The position numbers were made by a program, and so were the translations under genes. Shown one piece after another: positions 7,730 to 19,071 of a stretch of DNA of 36,909 nucleotides (positions are counted from its first letter, which is position 1; every line of letters begins with the position of its first letter). The notes below the pieces were generated by a model. It saw only the letters and a program-made list of their open reading frames with translations. It had not been told where the DNA came from and ran no database searches. This DNA comes from Candidatus Nanopelagicales bacterium (GTDB lineage: Bacteria; Actinomycetota; Actinomycetes; S36-B12; CAIYMF01): positions 1-36,909 of the forward strand of contig JAFIHG010000052.1 in the NCBI GenBank assembly GCA_017848795.1. Direction: 5' to 3'.

Positions 7730-9958
7730 TCACCGACCGACCAGGCGGCGCACCGTCGACACCAGCGCCCCCTGGTCGAACTCGCTCTTCAGCAGGTACG
7801 CGTCGGCGCCGGCCTCCAGGCCGGCCCGTTTGTCCGCGTCGTCCCCGCGGGAAGTCATGATCACGACCGGGACGTTCTCCCAGCCGCGGGTGGAGCGGAT
7901 CGTGCGGGTGAGGGTGAACCCGTCCATCCCCGGCATCTCCACGTCGGACAGCACCAGGTCCACCGGGTTCTGGGCAAGCCGCGCCGCCCCGTCGAGCCCG
8001 TCGACCGCGGTGAGCACGGCGTACCCCGCACCTTCCAGGATCGTGCGCTGCAGTTCGCGTACACCGACCGAGTCCTCGACCACGAGTACGCGCGGGCGGT
8101 CCGCGCCGCCCGCCGCTGCGTCCGTCACCGTCGGCCGGAGGACCGGCGCCGCCGCGACCGGGGGCGACACCGTGTCGCGCAGCACGGGACGCAGCGGACC
8201 GCCGGTGCGCAACTGTCCGAGCTCGCGCAGGTCGAGCAGCAGTAGCACGCTGCCGTCGGCGTCGCGGGTGGCACCGCCGACCCCGGGCAGGTGGCCGATG
8301 AAGCTGCCCAGCGGCCGTACGACGACCTCGCGTTCCCCCTCGAGCTCGTCGACGCTCCAGGCGATCGTGTGCCCCGCGAACCGGAAGAGGACCGCGACCC
8401 GCGGTTCCCGGTCGTGCGCGCTGCCGAGCACCTCGGCCAGGTCGGCGACCGGGACCGTCGCGCCGTGGTGGCGCAGCACGGCGCTTCCCGCCACCGTGTG
8501 CACCGGACTGTCGGCCAGCGAGACCGTCTCGAGCACGCCCGACATCGGGATCGCGTACTGCCCGCTACCGGCCCGCACCATCAGGCACCGTACGACGCCG
8601 GTCGTCACCGGCAGGGTGAGCAGGAACCGGGTGCCCTCGCCCAGGCTCGACTCGACCTCCACCGCACCGCCGAGCCCCTCGACGGCGGAGCGCACCACGT
8701 CCAGGCCGACGCCCCGGCCTGAGGTCTCGGTGACGTCGTCGCGGGTGGTGAAGCCGGCGGCGAACAGCACCCGGTACAGGGCGGAGCCGTGCTCGGTGCT
8801 CGCTTCGGGCAGCAGCCCGGCGCGGATCGCCTTGGCGCGCAAGGCGTCGTCGTCGATGCCGCGCCCGTCGTCGGCGACCTCGATGACGACGGTGGAGCCG
8901 ACCTGCCGGGCGGCGACGGTCACGACGGCCTGCCGCGACTTGCCCGCGGCGACCCGTTCCGTGGACGGCTCGCACCCGTGGTCGACCGCGTTGGTCACCA
9001 GGTGGCGCAGCGCTTCGGCGACCCCGTCGAGCACCTGCACGTCCAGCTCGACCTCGGCGCCCTTCGTCTCGAGCAGCACGTCCTTGCCGGTCGCGGACGC
9101 GAGCTCGCGCACGAGCGCCGGGAACCCGGCGACGACGCGCCGTACCGGCACCATCGCCAGCTCCATCGCGCCGTCGCGGACCCGGGCGAGCCGGCTGCCC
9201 GCGTCCTCGATCCGCCCCCGCAGCTCGCGTGCCTCGGGGATCATCCGCTCACCCACGGCGAGCAACGCGTTGACGGTGTCGGTGAGCTCGCCGCTCGCCC
9301 CACCAGGCGTCTGCCGCAGCTCGGTACGCAGCGCGCGTACCAGCTCCTGCTGCTCGCGTACCAGCGCCGTCAGCTCGTCGGCGCAGCGGTGCACCCGGCG
9401 CACGTCGAGGTCGGCCTCGCTGACCAGGTCGAGCAGCAGGTGAACCCGTCGGGTCGGGACCCGCACGTGCTCGCCGCCACGGCCGGAGTCGTACGCGGCG
9501 TCGTCGTCCGGCTCCTCGGGTTCGAGCGTCTCGGTGTGCAGCCGCGGCACCGCGACCGGGTCCTGCCCGGCGAGGGCCGCGTCGAGCGCGCCGACCACGT
9601 CGGCGAGCACCGCTTCGGGGATCGGCCGCTCCGCGCCGGGCAGCGCGCGGGCGAGCGCCTCCGCCGCGACGAGCAGCACGTCGACCAGGTCGGTGCGCAC
9701 CGCGAGGCGCCCGTCGCGCAGCGCGCCGAGCAGGTCCTCGCACCGGTGCGCGAGCTGGACCAGGGCGTCGAGGCCGAGCATCCGCGCAGAACCCTTGACG
9801 GTGTGCGCGTCGCGGAACAGCGAGCCGACGAGCTGGCGCGGGGAGGCGTGGTCCTCGAGGCGCAGCAGCCCCTCGGTGAGGGAGGCGAGCCGCTCCTCCA
9901 CCTCCGCGCGGAAGGTCGCGACGAGCTCCGGGTCGTCGGCCCAGTTCATCCCCGCCAC
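7730..9958 (-). CDS. cheA: CheA-type hybrid histidine kinase with C-terminal receiver
   Basis: A 742-residue CheA/receiver fusion. Domains: HPt with phosphorylatable H52 in RDAHTVKGSARMLG (about 1-110); a low-complexity acidic linker in place of a clear P2 domain (130-165); dimerisation helices (170-265); the ATPase domain with N323 in HLVTNAVDHG, DDGRGID (363-369) and GRGVGLDVV (414-422); a CheW-like P5 domain (about 450-585); and a receiver with D629, D672 in LSDVEMPGMDG, T702 and K724. All phosphotransfer residues are intact. The GTG at 9958 abuts the receptor stop codon. The ATG at 9949 behind AGGTGG is an equally good start and would remove three residues. It should phosphorylate its own receiver and/or the receiver-GAF protein. 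Confidence 0.93.
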   Translation of the reverse strand: MAGMNWADDPELVATFRAEVEERLASLTEGLLRLEDHASPRQLVGSLFRDAHTVKGSARMLGLDALVQLAHRCEDLLGALRDGRLAVRTDLVDVLLVAAEALARALPGAERPIPEAVLADVVGALDAALAGQDPVAVPRLHTETLEPEEPDDDAAYDSGRGGEHVRVPTRRVHLLLDLVSEADLDVRRVHRCADELTALVREQQELVRALRTELRQTPGGASGELTDTVNALLAVGERMIPEARELRGRIEDAGSRLARVRDGAMELAMVPVRRVVAGFPALVRELASATGKDVLLETKGAEVELDVQVLDGVAEALRHLVTNAVDHGCEPSTERVAAGKSRQAVVTVAARQVGSTVVIEVADDGRGIDDDALRAKAIRAGLLPEASTEHGSALYRVLFAAGFTTRDDVTETSGRGVGLDVVRSAVEGLGGAVEVESSLGEGTRFLLTLPVTTGVVRCLMVRAGSGQYAIPMSGVLETVSLADSPVHTVAGSAVLRHHGATVPVADLAEVLGSAHDREPRVAVLFRFAGHTIAWSVDELEGEREVVVRPLGSFIGHLPGVGGATRDADGSVLLLLDLRELGQLRTGGPLRPVLRDTVSPPVAAAPVLRPTVTDAAAGGADRPRVLVVEDSVGVRELQRTILEGAGYAVLTAVDGLDGAARLAQNPVDLVLSDVEMPGMDGFTLTRTIRSTRGWENVPVVIMTSRGDDADKRAGLEAGADAYLLKSEFDQGALVSTVRRLVGR

Positions 9959-11572
9959 CTAGGCACCCTGGAACTGCTCGATCGAGGCGGACAGGTCGCG
10001 GGAGAGCGCATCGAGGGCGGCGGCAGCGGTCGCGGACGCCTTGGATCCGACCGCGTACTGACGCGACACCTCCGACACCTGGGTCATCGCCGCGACGACC
10101 TGCTCGGAGGCCGAGCGCTGCTGCTGGGTCGCGATCGAGATCTCCTTGGCGGCGGTGGTGGTCTCGTCGACCATGCCGGAGATGCGCTCGAGCGCGTCGA
10201 CGACGTCGCGGGCCAGCGCCGCCCCGGTCCGGACGTCCTTGCTGCCCTCCTCGGTCGCGAGGATCGTGGAGTGGGTCTCGGTCTGGATCTGCGCGACGAT
10301 CGTCTGGATCTGCCCGGTCGACTCCTGGGCCCGCTCGGCGAGCTTGCGCACCTCGGCCGCCACGACGGCGAAGCCCTTGCCGTGCTCACCGGCGCGGGCC
10401 GCCTCGATGGCGGCGTTGAGGGCCAGCAGGTTGGTCTGGTCGGTGAGGTCGTCGATCACCTCGAGGATCCGGCCGATCTCCTGGGTCTTCTCCCCCAGCG
10501 ACAGCGCCCGTCCGGCGATCGCGTCGACCCGGTCGGCGATCTGGTCCATCGCCCGTACCGACGCGCCGACGGCGATCCGGCCCTCCTCGGCGTGCCGGAG
10601 GGTCTCGGCGGCGTAGCGCGCCACCGCCTCGGCGGTGTCGGCGATCTGCGCCGCCGTGGCGGCGAGCTGCTCGATCGTGGCGGACGTCTCGGCGACGGCG
10701 GACGACTGCGCCGTCGCCGACGCGGCGTGGTCCTGGGCGCTGGTGAGCAGCTCGCCCGCGCTCGCGGCGATCTGGGTCCCGCTGCTGCGGACCTGCTCGA
10801 CGAGGGAGCGCAGGCTCGCCAGCGCACCGTCGACGGACGCCGCGAGGACCGCGACCGTACGTGCGCTGCCGGCGCCGTCGAGAGCGTCGAGCCCGTCGAA
10901 GGCCCGCGGCGTATCGCGCGGCTCACCGGCGGCGGTCGGCTCGGTGAGTGCCGTGAGGTCGCCGGCGGCGGCGCGCTCGAGCCGGTCGGTCAGCTCCACG
11001 ACGCGGGCGGCGAGCTCGCGTCCGGCGCTGGCTCCCCGGGACTGCACGGAGATGATCCCCTGCGCGAGCTGGCCGTCGACGAGGGTCATGCCGATCAGTA
11101 CCAGGATCCCGAGCAGCCCGATGCCGACGGTCGCCGCGGTCCATGTGGCCGTGAGGAAGCCGATCGCGACGACGGCGCCGCCGAGCAGCGCCGTGTACCC
11201 GACCAGGCCCCACCCCTCGAACACGAGCGAGGCGAAGACGACGGTCCCGGCCAGCAGCAGCCAGGCGGCACCTTGCAGACCCCCGGCCGCGCACGCCAGC
11301 CCGGTGATGCCGAGGACGACCGCGAGCAGCGCGGCACGCGACACCAGCAGCCGCTGCGGCGACGACGCCGGAGCCCGCAACGCGCGCAGGCTGAGCACGG
11401 TGATCGCCCCGGCGAGCAACGCCCCGTAGGCGCACCAGCCGATGACGGCGGGCGTACTGACCGTGGCACCGGTGGCGTACTGCGCAGTGAGCCAGGCGGC
11501 GAGCGCACCGAGCACCGGCCACCCCCAGGCGGCAGCGATCGACACGGTGGCGATCCGCCGGCTGAACTCCAC
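9959..11572 (-). CDS. Methyl-accepting-chemotaxis-type receptor, membrane-embedded input
   Basis: A 537-residue receptor. The N-terminal 166 residues form about six hydrophobic segments (near 11-30, 41-62, 76-98, 102-118, 120-142, 148-166) with no sizeable extracytoplasmic loop. A HAMP-like stretch follows (about 190-215, [11 protein letters not shown]), then a long coiled-coil signalling domain. Its tip is the conserved hairpin 370-410, including [19 protein letters not shown] and [18 protein letters not shown]. The C-terminus stops at IEQFQGA, without the NWETF-type tether for CheR/CheB. The GTG at 11572 is chosen because GGAAGGAG lies 7 nt upstream; the longer reading to 11623 covers this ribosome site. 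The ligand or stimulus is unknown; membrane state or a hydrophobic signal would fit. Confidence 0.92.
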   Translation of the reverse strand: MEFSRRIATVSIAAAWGWPVLGALAAWLTAQYATGATVSTPAVIGWCAYGALLAGAITVLSLRALRAPASSPQRLLVSRAALLAVVLGITGLACAAGGLQGAAWLLLAGTVVFASLVFEGWGLVGYTALLGGAVVAIGFLTATWTAATVGIGLLGILVLIGMTLVDGQLAQGIISVQSRGASAGRELAARVVELTDRLERAAAGDLTALTEPTAAGEPRDTPRAFDGLDALDGAGSARTVAVLAASVDGALASLRSLVEQVRSSGTQIAASAGELLTSAQDHAASATAQSSAVAETSATIEQLAATAAQIADTAEAVARYAAETLRHAEEGRIAVGASVRAMDQIADRVDAIAGRALSLGEKTQEIGRILEVIDDLTDQTNLLALNAAIEAARAGEHGKGFAVVAAEVRKLAERAQESTGQIQTIVAQIQTETHSTILATEEGSKDVRTGAALARDVVDALERISGMVDETTTAAKEISIATQQQRSASEQVVAAMTQVSEVSRQYAVGSKASATAAAALDALSRDLSASIEQFQGA

Positions 11573-11665
11573 AGGTCCGCTCCTTCCTGGCACCGACGCG
11601 AGAGGCATCCCTACCGGATCCATCGGGCGGGGACTGGTGCACCTGAAGGGGTGCCGGCCGATTCG

Positions 11666-11708
11666 CGCCTCAGCGCGCGGCGCGGTTCGCCTCAGCGCGC
11701 GGCGCGGT
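11666..11708. repeat. 22-bp tandem duplication at the 3' end of cheW
   Basis: CGCCTCAGCGCGCGGCGCGGT occurs at 11666-11686 and again at 11688-11708 (21 identical bases, period 22). On the minus strand, the copy nearer cheW carries the last codons and the TGA stop. The second copy repeats them just downstream, so the duplication lies in the cheW-receptor gap without altering the protein. Confidence 0.85.
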
Positions 11709-12225
11709 GCGCCTCGCTCGACGGCAGCCGGGTGCGCAGCGCGAGGAGCGCTGCCGTGTCGATGATGCCGATGGGTCCGGCGGCGCCGCCGTCGGCCAGC
11801 CCGCGCAGCAACCCGGCCGCATCACCGGTCACGGTCGGCGGGAGCGGCGCGATCCGTGCCGGTACGGGAGCCAGGCCGGCGACCGCCTCGGCCAGGATGC
11901 CGACCTCGACGCCCGCGGTGTCGACGACGACGGCCCGCGCGCTCGAAGGCAGCGCGCCCGCGGGCAGCGCGAGCAGCGGGCGCAGGTCAACGACCGGCAG
12001 CACGTGGCCGCGCCACGCGCCGACACCGACCAGCCACGGCAGCGCGACCGGCAGCCGGGTCAGGGGTGGGACGGGCACGACTTCGGCGATGTCGGGCGCC
12101 GGCAGGCCGTACCGTCCGCCCCCGAGCCGGATGATGACGTGGTCGACCGCGTCGTCGTCGGCCACCGTCACCGCCAGGCCGGCCGGGTCGGCGGTGGGGT
12201 CGCTCGGCGCGGTCCGGCGTGGCAT
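11692..12225 (-). CDS. cheW: CheW-like coupling protein
   Basis: A 177-residue CheW-domain protein expected to link receptor and CheA in a signalling array. After a charged N-terminal extension of about 28 residues, the beta-barrel sequence is clear: [21 protein letters not shown], then [20 protein letters not shown], corresponding to the conserved 'G-x-x-x-R-G-x-x-[IL]PV[IV]DL' block, and [11 protein letters not shown]. The ATG at 12225 is chosen; a GTG two codons earlier (12231) is possible. Only 13 nt separate it from the upstream membrane-protein stop, so the two are probably co-transcribed. The receptor follows after 119 nt that include the 22-bp duplication. Confidence 0.88.
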   Translation of the reverse strand: MPRRTAPSDPTADPAGLAVTVADDDAVDHVIIRLGGGRYGLPAPDIAEVVPVPPLTRLPVALPWLVGVGAWRGHVLPVVDLRPLLALPAGALPSSARAVVVDTAGVEVGILAEAVAGLAPVPARIAPLPPTVTGDAAGLLRGLADGGAAGPIGIIDTAALLALRTRLPSSEAHRAAR

Positions 12226-12238
12226 CGTCACGCCGCTG

Positions 12239-12676
12239 TCATCGGTCGGGTCGCGCCTCGGCTGTAGCGGACGGGGCGCCGTCGAGACCCGCCTCATCGT
12301 CGTGCGGGGGCAGCGGGACGAGGACCGTCACGAGCACGAGTACGACCCCACCGAGCAGGTACACCTGGGCCCGCCACCCGTCGGGCAGCAGCACGTCCCC
12401 GCCCGGTCCGGAGCGGGCCAGGACGAAAGTGACGACGAGCCATACAACCCCGACGACCACCCCGCCGAGCGCGCTGCGTCGCCACCAGACCGCGGCCCGG
12501 ACCCCCACGCCGAGCATCACGAGCACCACGGCGAGCCCGTACGGCACCGCGCGCCCGCCGACCGTGACCGTGCCGGCCTGCACCACCGCCGCCGTCGCGG
12601 CGAACACGGCCGTCCCGACGACGAGGACCAGCCAGCCGAACGCCTCGCGGACGGTGCGCCCGGCCGAACCTGCCAC
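12239..12676 (-). CDS. Small four-helix membrane protein (DUF6113-like)
   Basis: A 145-residue hydrophobic protein with about four membrane segments (near 14-32, 44-60, 68-87, 104-122) and a charged Asp/Glu-rich cytoplasmic tail. The block DVLLPDGWRAQVYLLGG before the last helix resembles what I recall of DUF6113 proteins, which in other actinobacteria occur near mshB; this assignment is tentative. The GTG at 12676 follows TAGGGT by 6 nt, so the gene is probably leaderless. It appears to be the first gene of the transcript that continues into cheW, receptor and cheA. A role in the signalling complex is possible but unproven. Confidence 0.65.
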   Translation of the reverse strand: MAGSAGRTVREAFGWLVLVVGTAVFAATAAVVQAGTVTVGGRAVPYGLAVVLVMLGVGVRAAVWWRRSALGGVVVGVVWLVVTFVLARSGPGGDVLLPDGWRAQVYLLGGVVLVLVTVLVPLPPHDDEAGLDGAPSATAEARPDR

Positions 12677-12682
12677 GACGGC

Positions 12683-12688
12683 ACCCTA
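12683..12688 (-). promoter_or_regulatory. -10 box TAGGGT, likely promoter of the chemosensory operon
   Basis: TAGGGT (TANNNT type) ends 6 nt before the GTG at 12676, which would make the first cistron leaderless. It lies in the 58-nt gap after the FtsH-like gene. The same hexamer precedes the flavin reductase gene. No -35 element is evident. Confidence 0.45.
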
Positions 12689-12734
12689 CGGCGTACCGCC
12701 GGCCACCAGAGGCGTCGCGCGCCACGGGGAACCG

Positions 12735-14687
<1,953 letters not shown>

Positions 14688-14828
14688 CGGACCTCCAGGT
14701 CGGCTCGGTTCACCGTCATCCTGCGCCGATCCGGCCCGGGCTCCCAGCCGGGGGTGATCACGTCACCCGACCGGCGCAGAGCCCACCCGCGTGTAGTCAC
14801 GCACCGTGAGCGTCACCCTGCGTTCCGC

Positions 14829-15710
14829 TCAGTCCGGGATGCCGGCGAACAGGTCCGTCTCGGCCGCAGGGCCGGCACCGCGCACCCGGCGGTAGAACTC
14901 CAGCCCGAAGACCTGGTTTCCCAGGTTGTTGGACAGCGCGAAGAACCCGCCGGACACCGCGATCTGGCTCGCGTGGGCGCGCATCGCGGCCACCTTCCGC
15001 TCGACGTACGCGGTGCCGTCGACCGTCGTCGTCACCAGCTCGTCGTCGACGGCGAACGGGAGGTCGTCGGGGTCCATCGCCGCGAACCCGTCCTCGACCC
15101 CGGTCTCGCGCAGCGCCATGATCCCCTGTCGGACGTACGACCGCGGCATCGCCGTCCAGTAGACCTTCGCCACGTCCCACGCCGCACCGAGGTCCGGCCG
15201 GTACGACGGCGCCGCTGCCAGGGACAGTGCGTACGTGGTGACGCGGTGCGTCTGCACGTGGTCGGGGTGGCCGTAGCCGCCGTTGTCGTCGTAGGTCACG
15301 ACGACCTGCGGGCGTACCTCCCGCAGTACCGCGACGAGATCGGTCGCGGCCTCCCGGAGGTCGGCGCGCCAGAAGCAGCCGGGCCGGTCGTTGGTGGCCA
15401 GACCCGCCATGCCCGAGTCCCGGTACTTGCCCGGGTGGCCCAGCATCCGGTGGTCGGTGACGCCGAGCTCGGCCATCGCGGCGGCGAGCTCGGTCCGCCG
15501 GTACGGTCCCAGGCCGTCCTGCTGGTCCGCCGCGAGATGCGCGATCTCCGGGAGCAGGATCTCCCCCTCCTCACCCGAGGTCGCCGTGACGAGCGTGACC
15601 TGCGCTCCCTGCGCGGCGTACCGCGCCATCGTCGCACCGCAGCCGATCACCTCGTCGTCGGGGTGCGCGTGCACGAGCAGCAGGCGGCGTCCCCCGGGCA
15701 GGTCGGTCAC
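14829..15710 (-). CDS. mshB: Mycothiol-pathway GlcNAc-Ins deacetylase
   Basis: A 293-residue LmbE/PIG-L-type zinc deacetylase, matching the length of MshB. MshB removes the acetyl group from GlcNAc-inositol in mycothiol synthesis. The metal motif is AHPDDE (H16, D19, and E20), with the second site HPDH (H148, H151); these correspond to H13, D16 and H147 of the Mycobacterium tuberculosis enzyme. The GTG at 15710 is chosen because it starts the family sequence and lies 7 nt after TAGCAT, giving a leaderless gene; the upstream reading to 15797 is non-homologous. A mycothiol S-conjugate amidase (Mca) is the main alternative, but the C-terminus fits MshB better. It is divergent from the S9 peptidase. 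Confidence 0.88.
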   Translation of the reverse strand: MTDLPGGRRLLLVHAHPDDEVIGCGATMARYAAQGAQVTLVTATSGEEGEILLPEIAHLAADQQDGLGPYRRTELAAAMAELGVTDHRMLGHPGKYRDSGMAGLATNDRPGCFWRADLREAATDLVAVLREVRPQVVVTYDDNGGYGHPDHVQTHRVTTYALSLAAAPSYRPDLGAAWDVAKVYWTAMPRSYVRQGIMALRETGVEDGFAAMDPDDLPFAVDDELVTTTVDGTAYVERKVAAMRAHASQIAVSGGFFALSNNLGNQVFGLEFYRRVRGAGPAAETDLFAGIPD

Positions 15711-15717
15711 GCCGACG

Positions 15718-15723
15718 ATGCTA
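15718..15723 (-). promoter_or_regulatory. -10 box TAGCAT for leaderless mshB
   Basis: TAGCAT fits TANNNT and ends 7 nt before the mshB GTG. It supports the short start and the absence of a ribosome site. Confidence 0.5.
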
Positions 15724-15792
15724 GGCGCGGCGCACCTCGCTCGGCGGGTGTGGTGCCGGTATGTCAGCACCCCACCCGCCAGGAGTGCAGGG

Positions 15793-15798
15793 GACAAT
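15793..15798 (+). promoter_or_regulatory. -10 box GACAAT for a leaderless S9 peptidase gene
   Basis: GACAAT is close to TANNNT and ends 6 nt before the GTG at 15805. It lies back to back with the mshB promoter in a 94-nt divergent gap. Confidence 0.4.
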
Positions 15799-15804
15799 GC
15801 CGGG

Positions 15805-17988
15805 GTGACTGTGCTGCCCGACCACCCGGATCACGCCGCCACGGTCGCGGGTGCGCGTGACGCGGACCCGAGCGCGTCGGGCGAGAGCTACCCGCGGCAA
15901 GCGGCCCGGACGCGGCGTTTCGCGCTCGGGGTGCCGCGCTCGGTCACGGTCTCACCGGACGGGCGCCGGGTCGTGTTCGTGCGCTCGCAGGCCGGCGACG
16001 ACCCGGCCGGGGCGCTGCACGTGGTCGACGTCGTGACCGAGCGGGAAAGGCTGGTCGTCGACCCCCGCGACCTGCTGACAGGAGGCGACGAGCAGCTCGC
16101 GCCGGCCGAGCGGGCGCGCCGGGAGCGGATGCGGGAGACCACCTCCGGCATCGTCGGCTACACGACCGACCGGTCGGTGAGCCGGGCGGTGTTCGCCCTG
16201 TCGGGCCAGCTCTACGCGGCCGACCTGACCGGCAGCGAGCCGGTACGCCGGCTCGCTGCGCCGCGCGGGGTCGTCGATCCGCGGCTGTCGCCGGACGGGC
16301 GCTGGGTCGCGTACGTCGTCGAGGGCCGCGTCGAGGTCGTGGACTGGAGCGGCGAGCAGCAGCGTGCGCTCGCCGTGCCGGAGACCGAGCACGTGACCTA
16401 CGGGCTCGCCGACTTCGTGGCGGCCGAGGAGTTCGGCCGGTCCCGCGGCCTCTGGTGGTCACCGGACTCGGACGCGGTGCTCGCCGAGCGCGTCGACGAG
16501 GCAGCAGTACCGGTGTGGTGGATCGCCGACCCGGTGCACCCGGATCGCGCGCCGCGCCCGCACCGCTATCCCGCAGCGGGGGCGGCGAACCCGGACGTGT
16601 CGGTGCACCTGCTGGACCTGGACGGCACCCGCCGCGAACTGCCCTGGGAGCACGAACGGTTCTGCTATCTCACGGACATCAGCTGGACGCGGTACGGCGA
16701 CCCGCTGCTCGTGGTGCTCGATCGCTCGCAGCGTCACCGGGCGGTGCTCGCCCACGACCTCGCGGCCGGTGAGAGCCGCCTGGTCGCCGAGCACACCGAC
16801 GACGCGTGGGTCGAGTGCTCACCCGGCCGGGTGCGCTGGAGCGCCGACGGGCGGCTGCTCGCGATCCGCGCCGACCGGCGCGCCGACACCTACCGGCTCA
16901 CGATCGACGGTGAGCCGGTGACGGCGCCGCGTACCCAGGTCATGGCGATCCTCGACGTCGCAGAACGTGACCTGCTGCTGCTCGTCCAGACGCATTCGAC
17001 GCGCGCCAAGGTCGCGGTGCTCAACCTCGCGACCCGCCGGCTGCGCCGGATCACCGAGGCCGACGCCTGGGAGACCGGCCGCCGCAGCGGTGGCACGGTG
17101 GTGATCGCGAGCACGACGTGGAAGAGCACCCGCACGTCGGTCGCCGTACACCGCCGGGACGGGACCAGCTTCGAGCTGCGTTCGTACGCGGAGACCCCGG
17201 TGGTGACGCCGTCGCTGCGCCCGGGATCCACGCTGCTGCTGGCCGGCCCGCGCGAGCTCGCGACCGCGGTGCTGTGGCCGCGGGACCACGAACCAGGCTC
17301 GCGCCGGTTGCCGGTGGTGATGTCGCCGTACGGCGGTCCGGGCCACGTCGAAGTGGCCGCCGGGCTCGGGCGTTTCGGGGAGGAGCAGTGGCTGGCCGAC
17401 CAGGGCTTCGCCGTGATCGTCGCCGACGGGCGGGGCACCCCGGGTCGGGGGCCGGCCTGGGAGCGGGCGATCGCCGGGGACCTCGCCACTGCGCCGCTGG
17501 AGGACCAGGTCGCGGCGTTGCACGCGGTCGCCGCCGCCCACCCCGACGACATCGACACCGGCCGGGTCGGCATCCGCGGCTGGTCGTTCGGAGGCTTCCT
17601 GGCCGCGCTCGCCGTGCTGCGCTGCCCCGAGGTGTTCCACGCGGCCGTGGCCGGCGCTCCGGTGACCGACTGGCGCCGGTACGACACCGCCTACACCGAG
17701 CGTTACCTCGGGCTGCCCGCCGAGCATCCCGCGGCGTACGACCGCAGCTCGTTGCTGTCCGACGCCCCGGCGCTGCGCCGGCCCCTGCTGCTGCTGCACG
17801 GCATGACCGACGACAACGTCGTCGTGGCCCACACCCTGGCCCTGTCCGCAGCGCTGACCGCGGCCGGGCGGCTGCACACCGTCATCCCGCTGTCCGGGGT
17901 CACGCACTTCACCCCGGACCCGGTCATCACCGAGAACCGGCTGCTGCTCGAGCTGGACTTCCTGCGCCGCTCACTTCAGGGCGGCTGA
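15805..17988 (+). CDS. S9 family (dipeptidyl-peptidase IV-like) serine peptidase
   Basis: A 727-residue peptidase with an N-terminal beta-propeller (about 30-430, with repeated DPP-IV-type blades such as [16 protein letters not shown] and [15 protein letters not shown]) and a C-terminal alpha/beta-hydrolase domain. The catalytic triad is S594 in [13 protein letters not shown]669 in [13 protein letters not shown] and H701 in SGVTHFTPD. There is no signal peptide, so it is probably cytoplasmic. It converges with the oligopeptide importer genes, their stop codons only 3 nt apart, which fits trimming of imported peptides. The GTG at 15805 is chosen for its -10 spacing; in-frame sequence back to 15391 is a shadow of mshB. 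Confidence 0.92.
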   Translation: MTVLPDHPDHAATVAGARDADPSASGESYPRQAARTRRFALGVPRSVTVSPDGRRVVFVRSQAGDDPAGALHVVDVVTERERLVVDPRDLLTGGDEQLAPAERARRERMRETTSGIVGYTTDRSVSRAVFALSGQLYAADLTGSEPVRRLAAPRGVVDPRLSPDGRWVAYVVEGRVEVVDWSGEQQRALAVPETEHVTYGLADFVAAEEFGRSRGLWWSPDSDAVLAERVDEAAVPVWWIADPVHPDRAPRPHRYPAAGAANPDVSVHLLDLDGTRRELPWEHERFCYLTDISWTRYGDPLLVVLDRSQRHRAVLAHDLAAGESRLVAEHTDDAWVECSPGRVRWSADGRLLAIRADRRADTYRLTIDGEPVTAPRTQVMAILDVAERDLLLLVQTHSTRAKVAVLNLATRRLRRITEADAWETGRRSGGTVVIASTTWKSTRTSVAVHRRDGTSFELRSYAETPVVTPSLRPGSTLLLAGPRELATAVLWPRDHEPGSRRLPVVMSPYGGPGHVEVAAGLGRFGEEQWLADQGFAVIVADGRGTPGRGPAWERAIAGDLATAPLEDQVAALHAVAAAHPDDIDTGRVGIRGWSFGGFLAALAVLRCPEVFHAAVAGAPVTDWRRYDTAYTERYLGLPAEHPAAYDRSSLLSDAPALRRPLLLLHGMTDDNVVVAHTLALSAALTAAGRLHTVIPLSGVTHFTPDPVITENRLLLELDFLRRSLQGG

Positions 17989-17991
17989 CGG

Positions 17992-19071
17992 TCAGGGCTC
18001 GCGGCGCTGCGCCTGGTCGCCGCCGCCCGCCGCGGTGCCGATCATGGAGCGTTCCTCGGCGAAGTGGCAGGCCACCAGGTGACCCTCCCCGAGCAACTGG
18101 CGAGGCAGCGGCGTCTCGATCGAACAGATCTCCTGCGCCTTCCAGCAGCGAGTGTGGAACCGGCAGGCCGACGGCGGCGCGGCCGGGCTCGGCAGGTCAC
18201 CGCCGAGCGTGATCGACTCCCGTTCGCGCTGGTGCTGCGGGTCCGGGACCGGCACGGCCGAGAGCAAAGCCTGCGTGTACGGGTGCGTGGAGTGCTCGAA
18301 GATCTGCGGCTCGGAACCGATCTCGGCGAGCCGGCCGAGGTACATCACGAGGACCCGGTCGGCGATCTGGCGGACGACCGACAGGTCGTGGCTGACGAAC
18401 ACGTACGACAGCCCGAAGTCGTCACGCAGGTCCATCAGCAGGTTCATCACCTGCGCCTGGATCGACACATCGAGCGCGGACACGGGCTCGTCCGCGATGA
18501 TGATCTTCGGGCGGAGCGCCAGGGCGCGCGCGATGCCGATGCGTTGGCGTTGCCCCCCGGAGAACTGGTGCGGGTAGCGGTTGGCGAACTCCGGGTTCAA
18601 CCCGACCCGGTCCATCAGCTCGCCGACCATCGCCTTCTTGGTCTTGCCCTTCGGCAGCGCCGAGGGGTGGATGTCGAAGGGCTCACCGATGATCTTGCGC
18701 ACGGTGCTGCGCGGGTCGAGCGAGGTGTACGGGTCCTGCAGCACGATCTGGATGTCGCGGCGCTTGGCGAGCAGCGCCTTCGGCGACAGCGTCGCGAGGT
18801 CCACCCCGTCGACGAAGACCGACCCGCGGGTCGGGCGCTCGAGCCCGACCAGCAACCGGCCCACCGTCGACTTGCCGCAGCCGCTCTCGCCGACGATCGC
18901 CAGGGTCTGCGCGCGCGGCAGCTCGAACGAGATGCCGTCGACCGCGCTGACGGTGCCGATCTGCTTGCGGAACAGGATGCCGCGGGTGATCGGGTAGTCC
19001 TTGGCGAGGTCGACGACCTTCAGCACCGGGTCGGACTCGGACAGGACGGGATCAGACTCGAAGACCGCCAC
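17992..19071 (-). CDS. oppF: Oligopeptide ABC importer ATPase (OppF/DppF type)
   Basis: A 359-residue ATP-binding subunit. Walker A is GESGCGKS, the Q-loop is IVLQDPYTSLDP, the signature is FSGGQRQRIGIARAL, Walker B is IIIADEPVSALD, and the switch His is in VFVSHDLSVV. The C-terminal extension has the oligo/dipeptide-transporter pattern of cysteines (CRFHTRC, later CSIE and ACHF) that marks the OppD/F type. It starts at a GTG behind GGAGG and overlaps the end of oppD by 20 nt. It is the last gene of the five-gene importer operon and converges on the S9 peptidase. The substrate class is assigned from family only. Confidence 0.93.
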   Translation of the reverse strand: MAVFESDPVLSESDPVLKVVDLAKDYPITRGILFRKQIGTVSAVDGISFELPRAQTLAIVGESGCGKSTVGRLLVGLERPTRGSVFVDGVDLATLSPKALLAKRRDIQIVLQDPYTSLDPRSTVRKIIGEPFDIHPSALPKGKTKKAMVGELMDRVGLNPEFANRYPHQFSGGQRQRIGIARALALRPKIIIADEPVSALDVSIQAQVMNLLMDLRDDFGLSYVFVSHDLSVVRQIADRVLVMYLGRLAEIGSEPQIFEHSTHPYTQALLSAVPVPDPQHQRERESITLGGDLPSPAAPPSACRFHTRCWKAQEICSIETPLPRQLLGEGHLVACHFAEERSMIGTAAGGGDQAQRREP

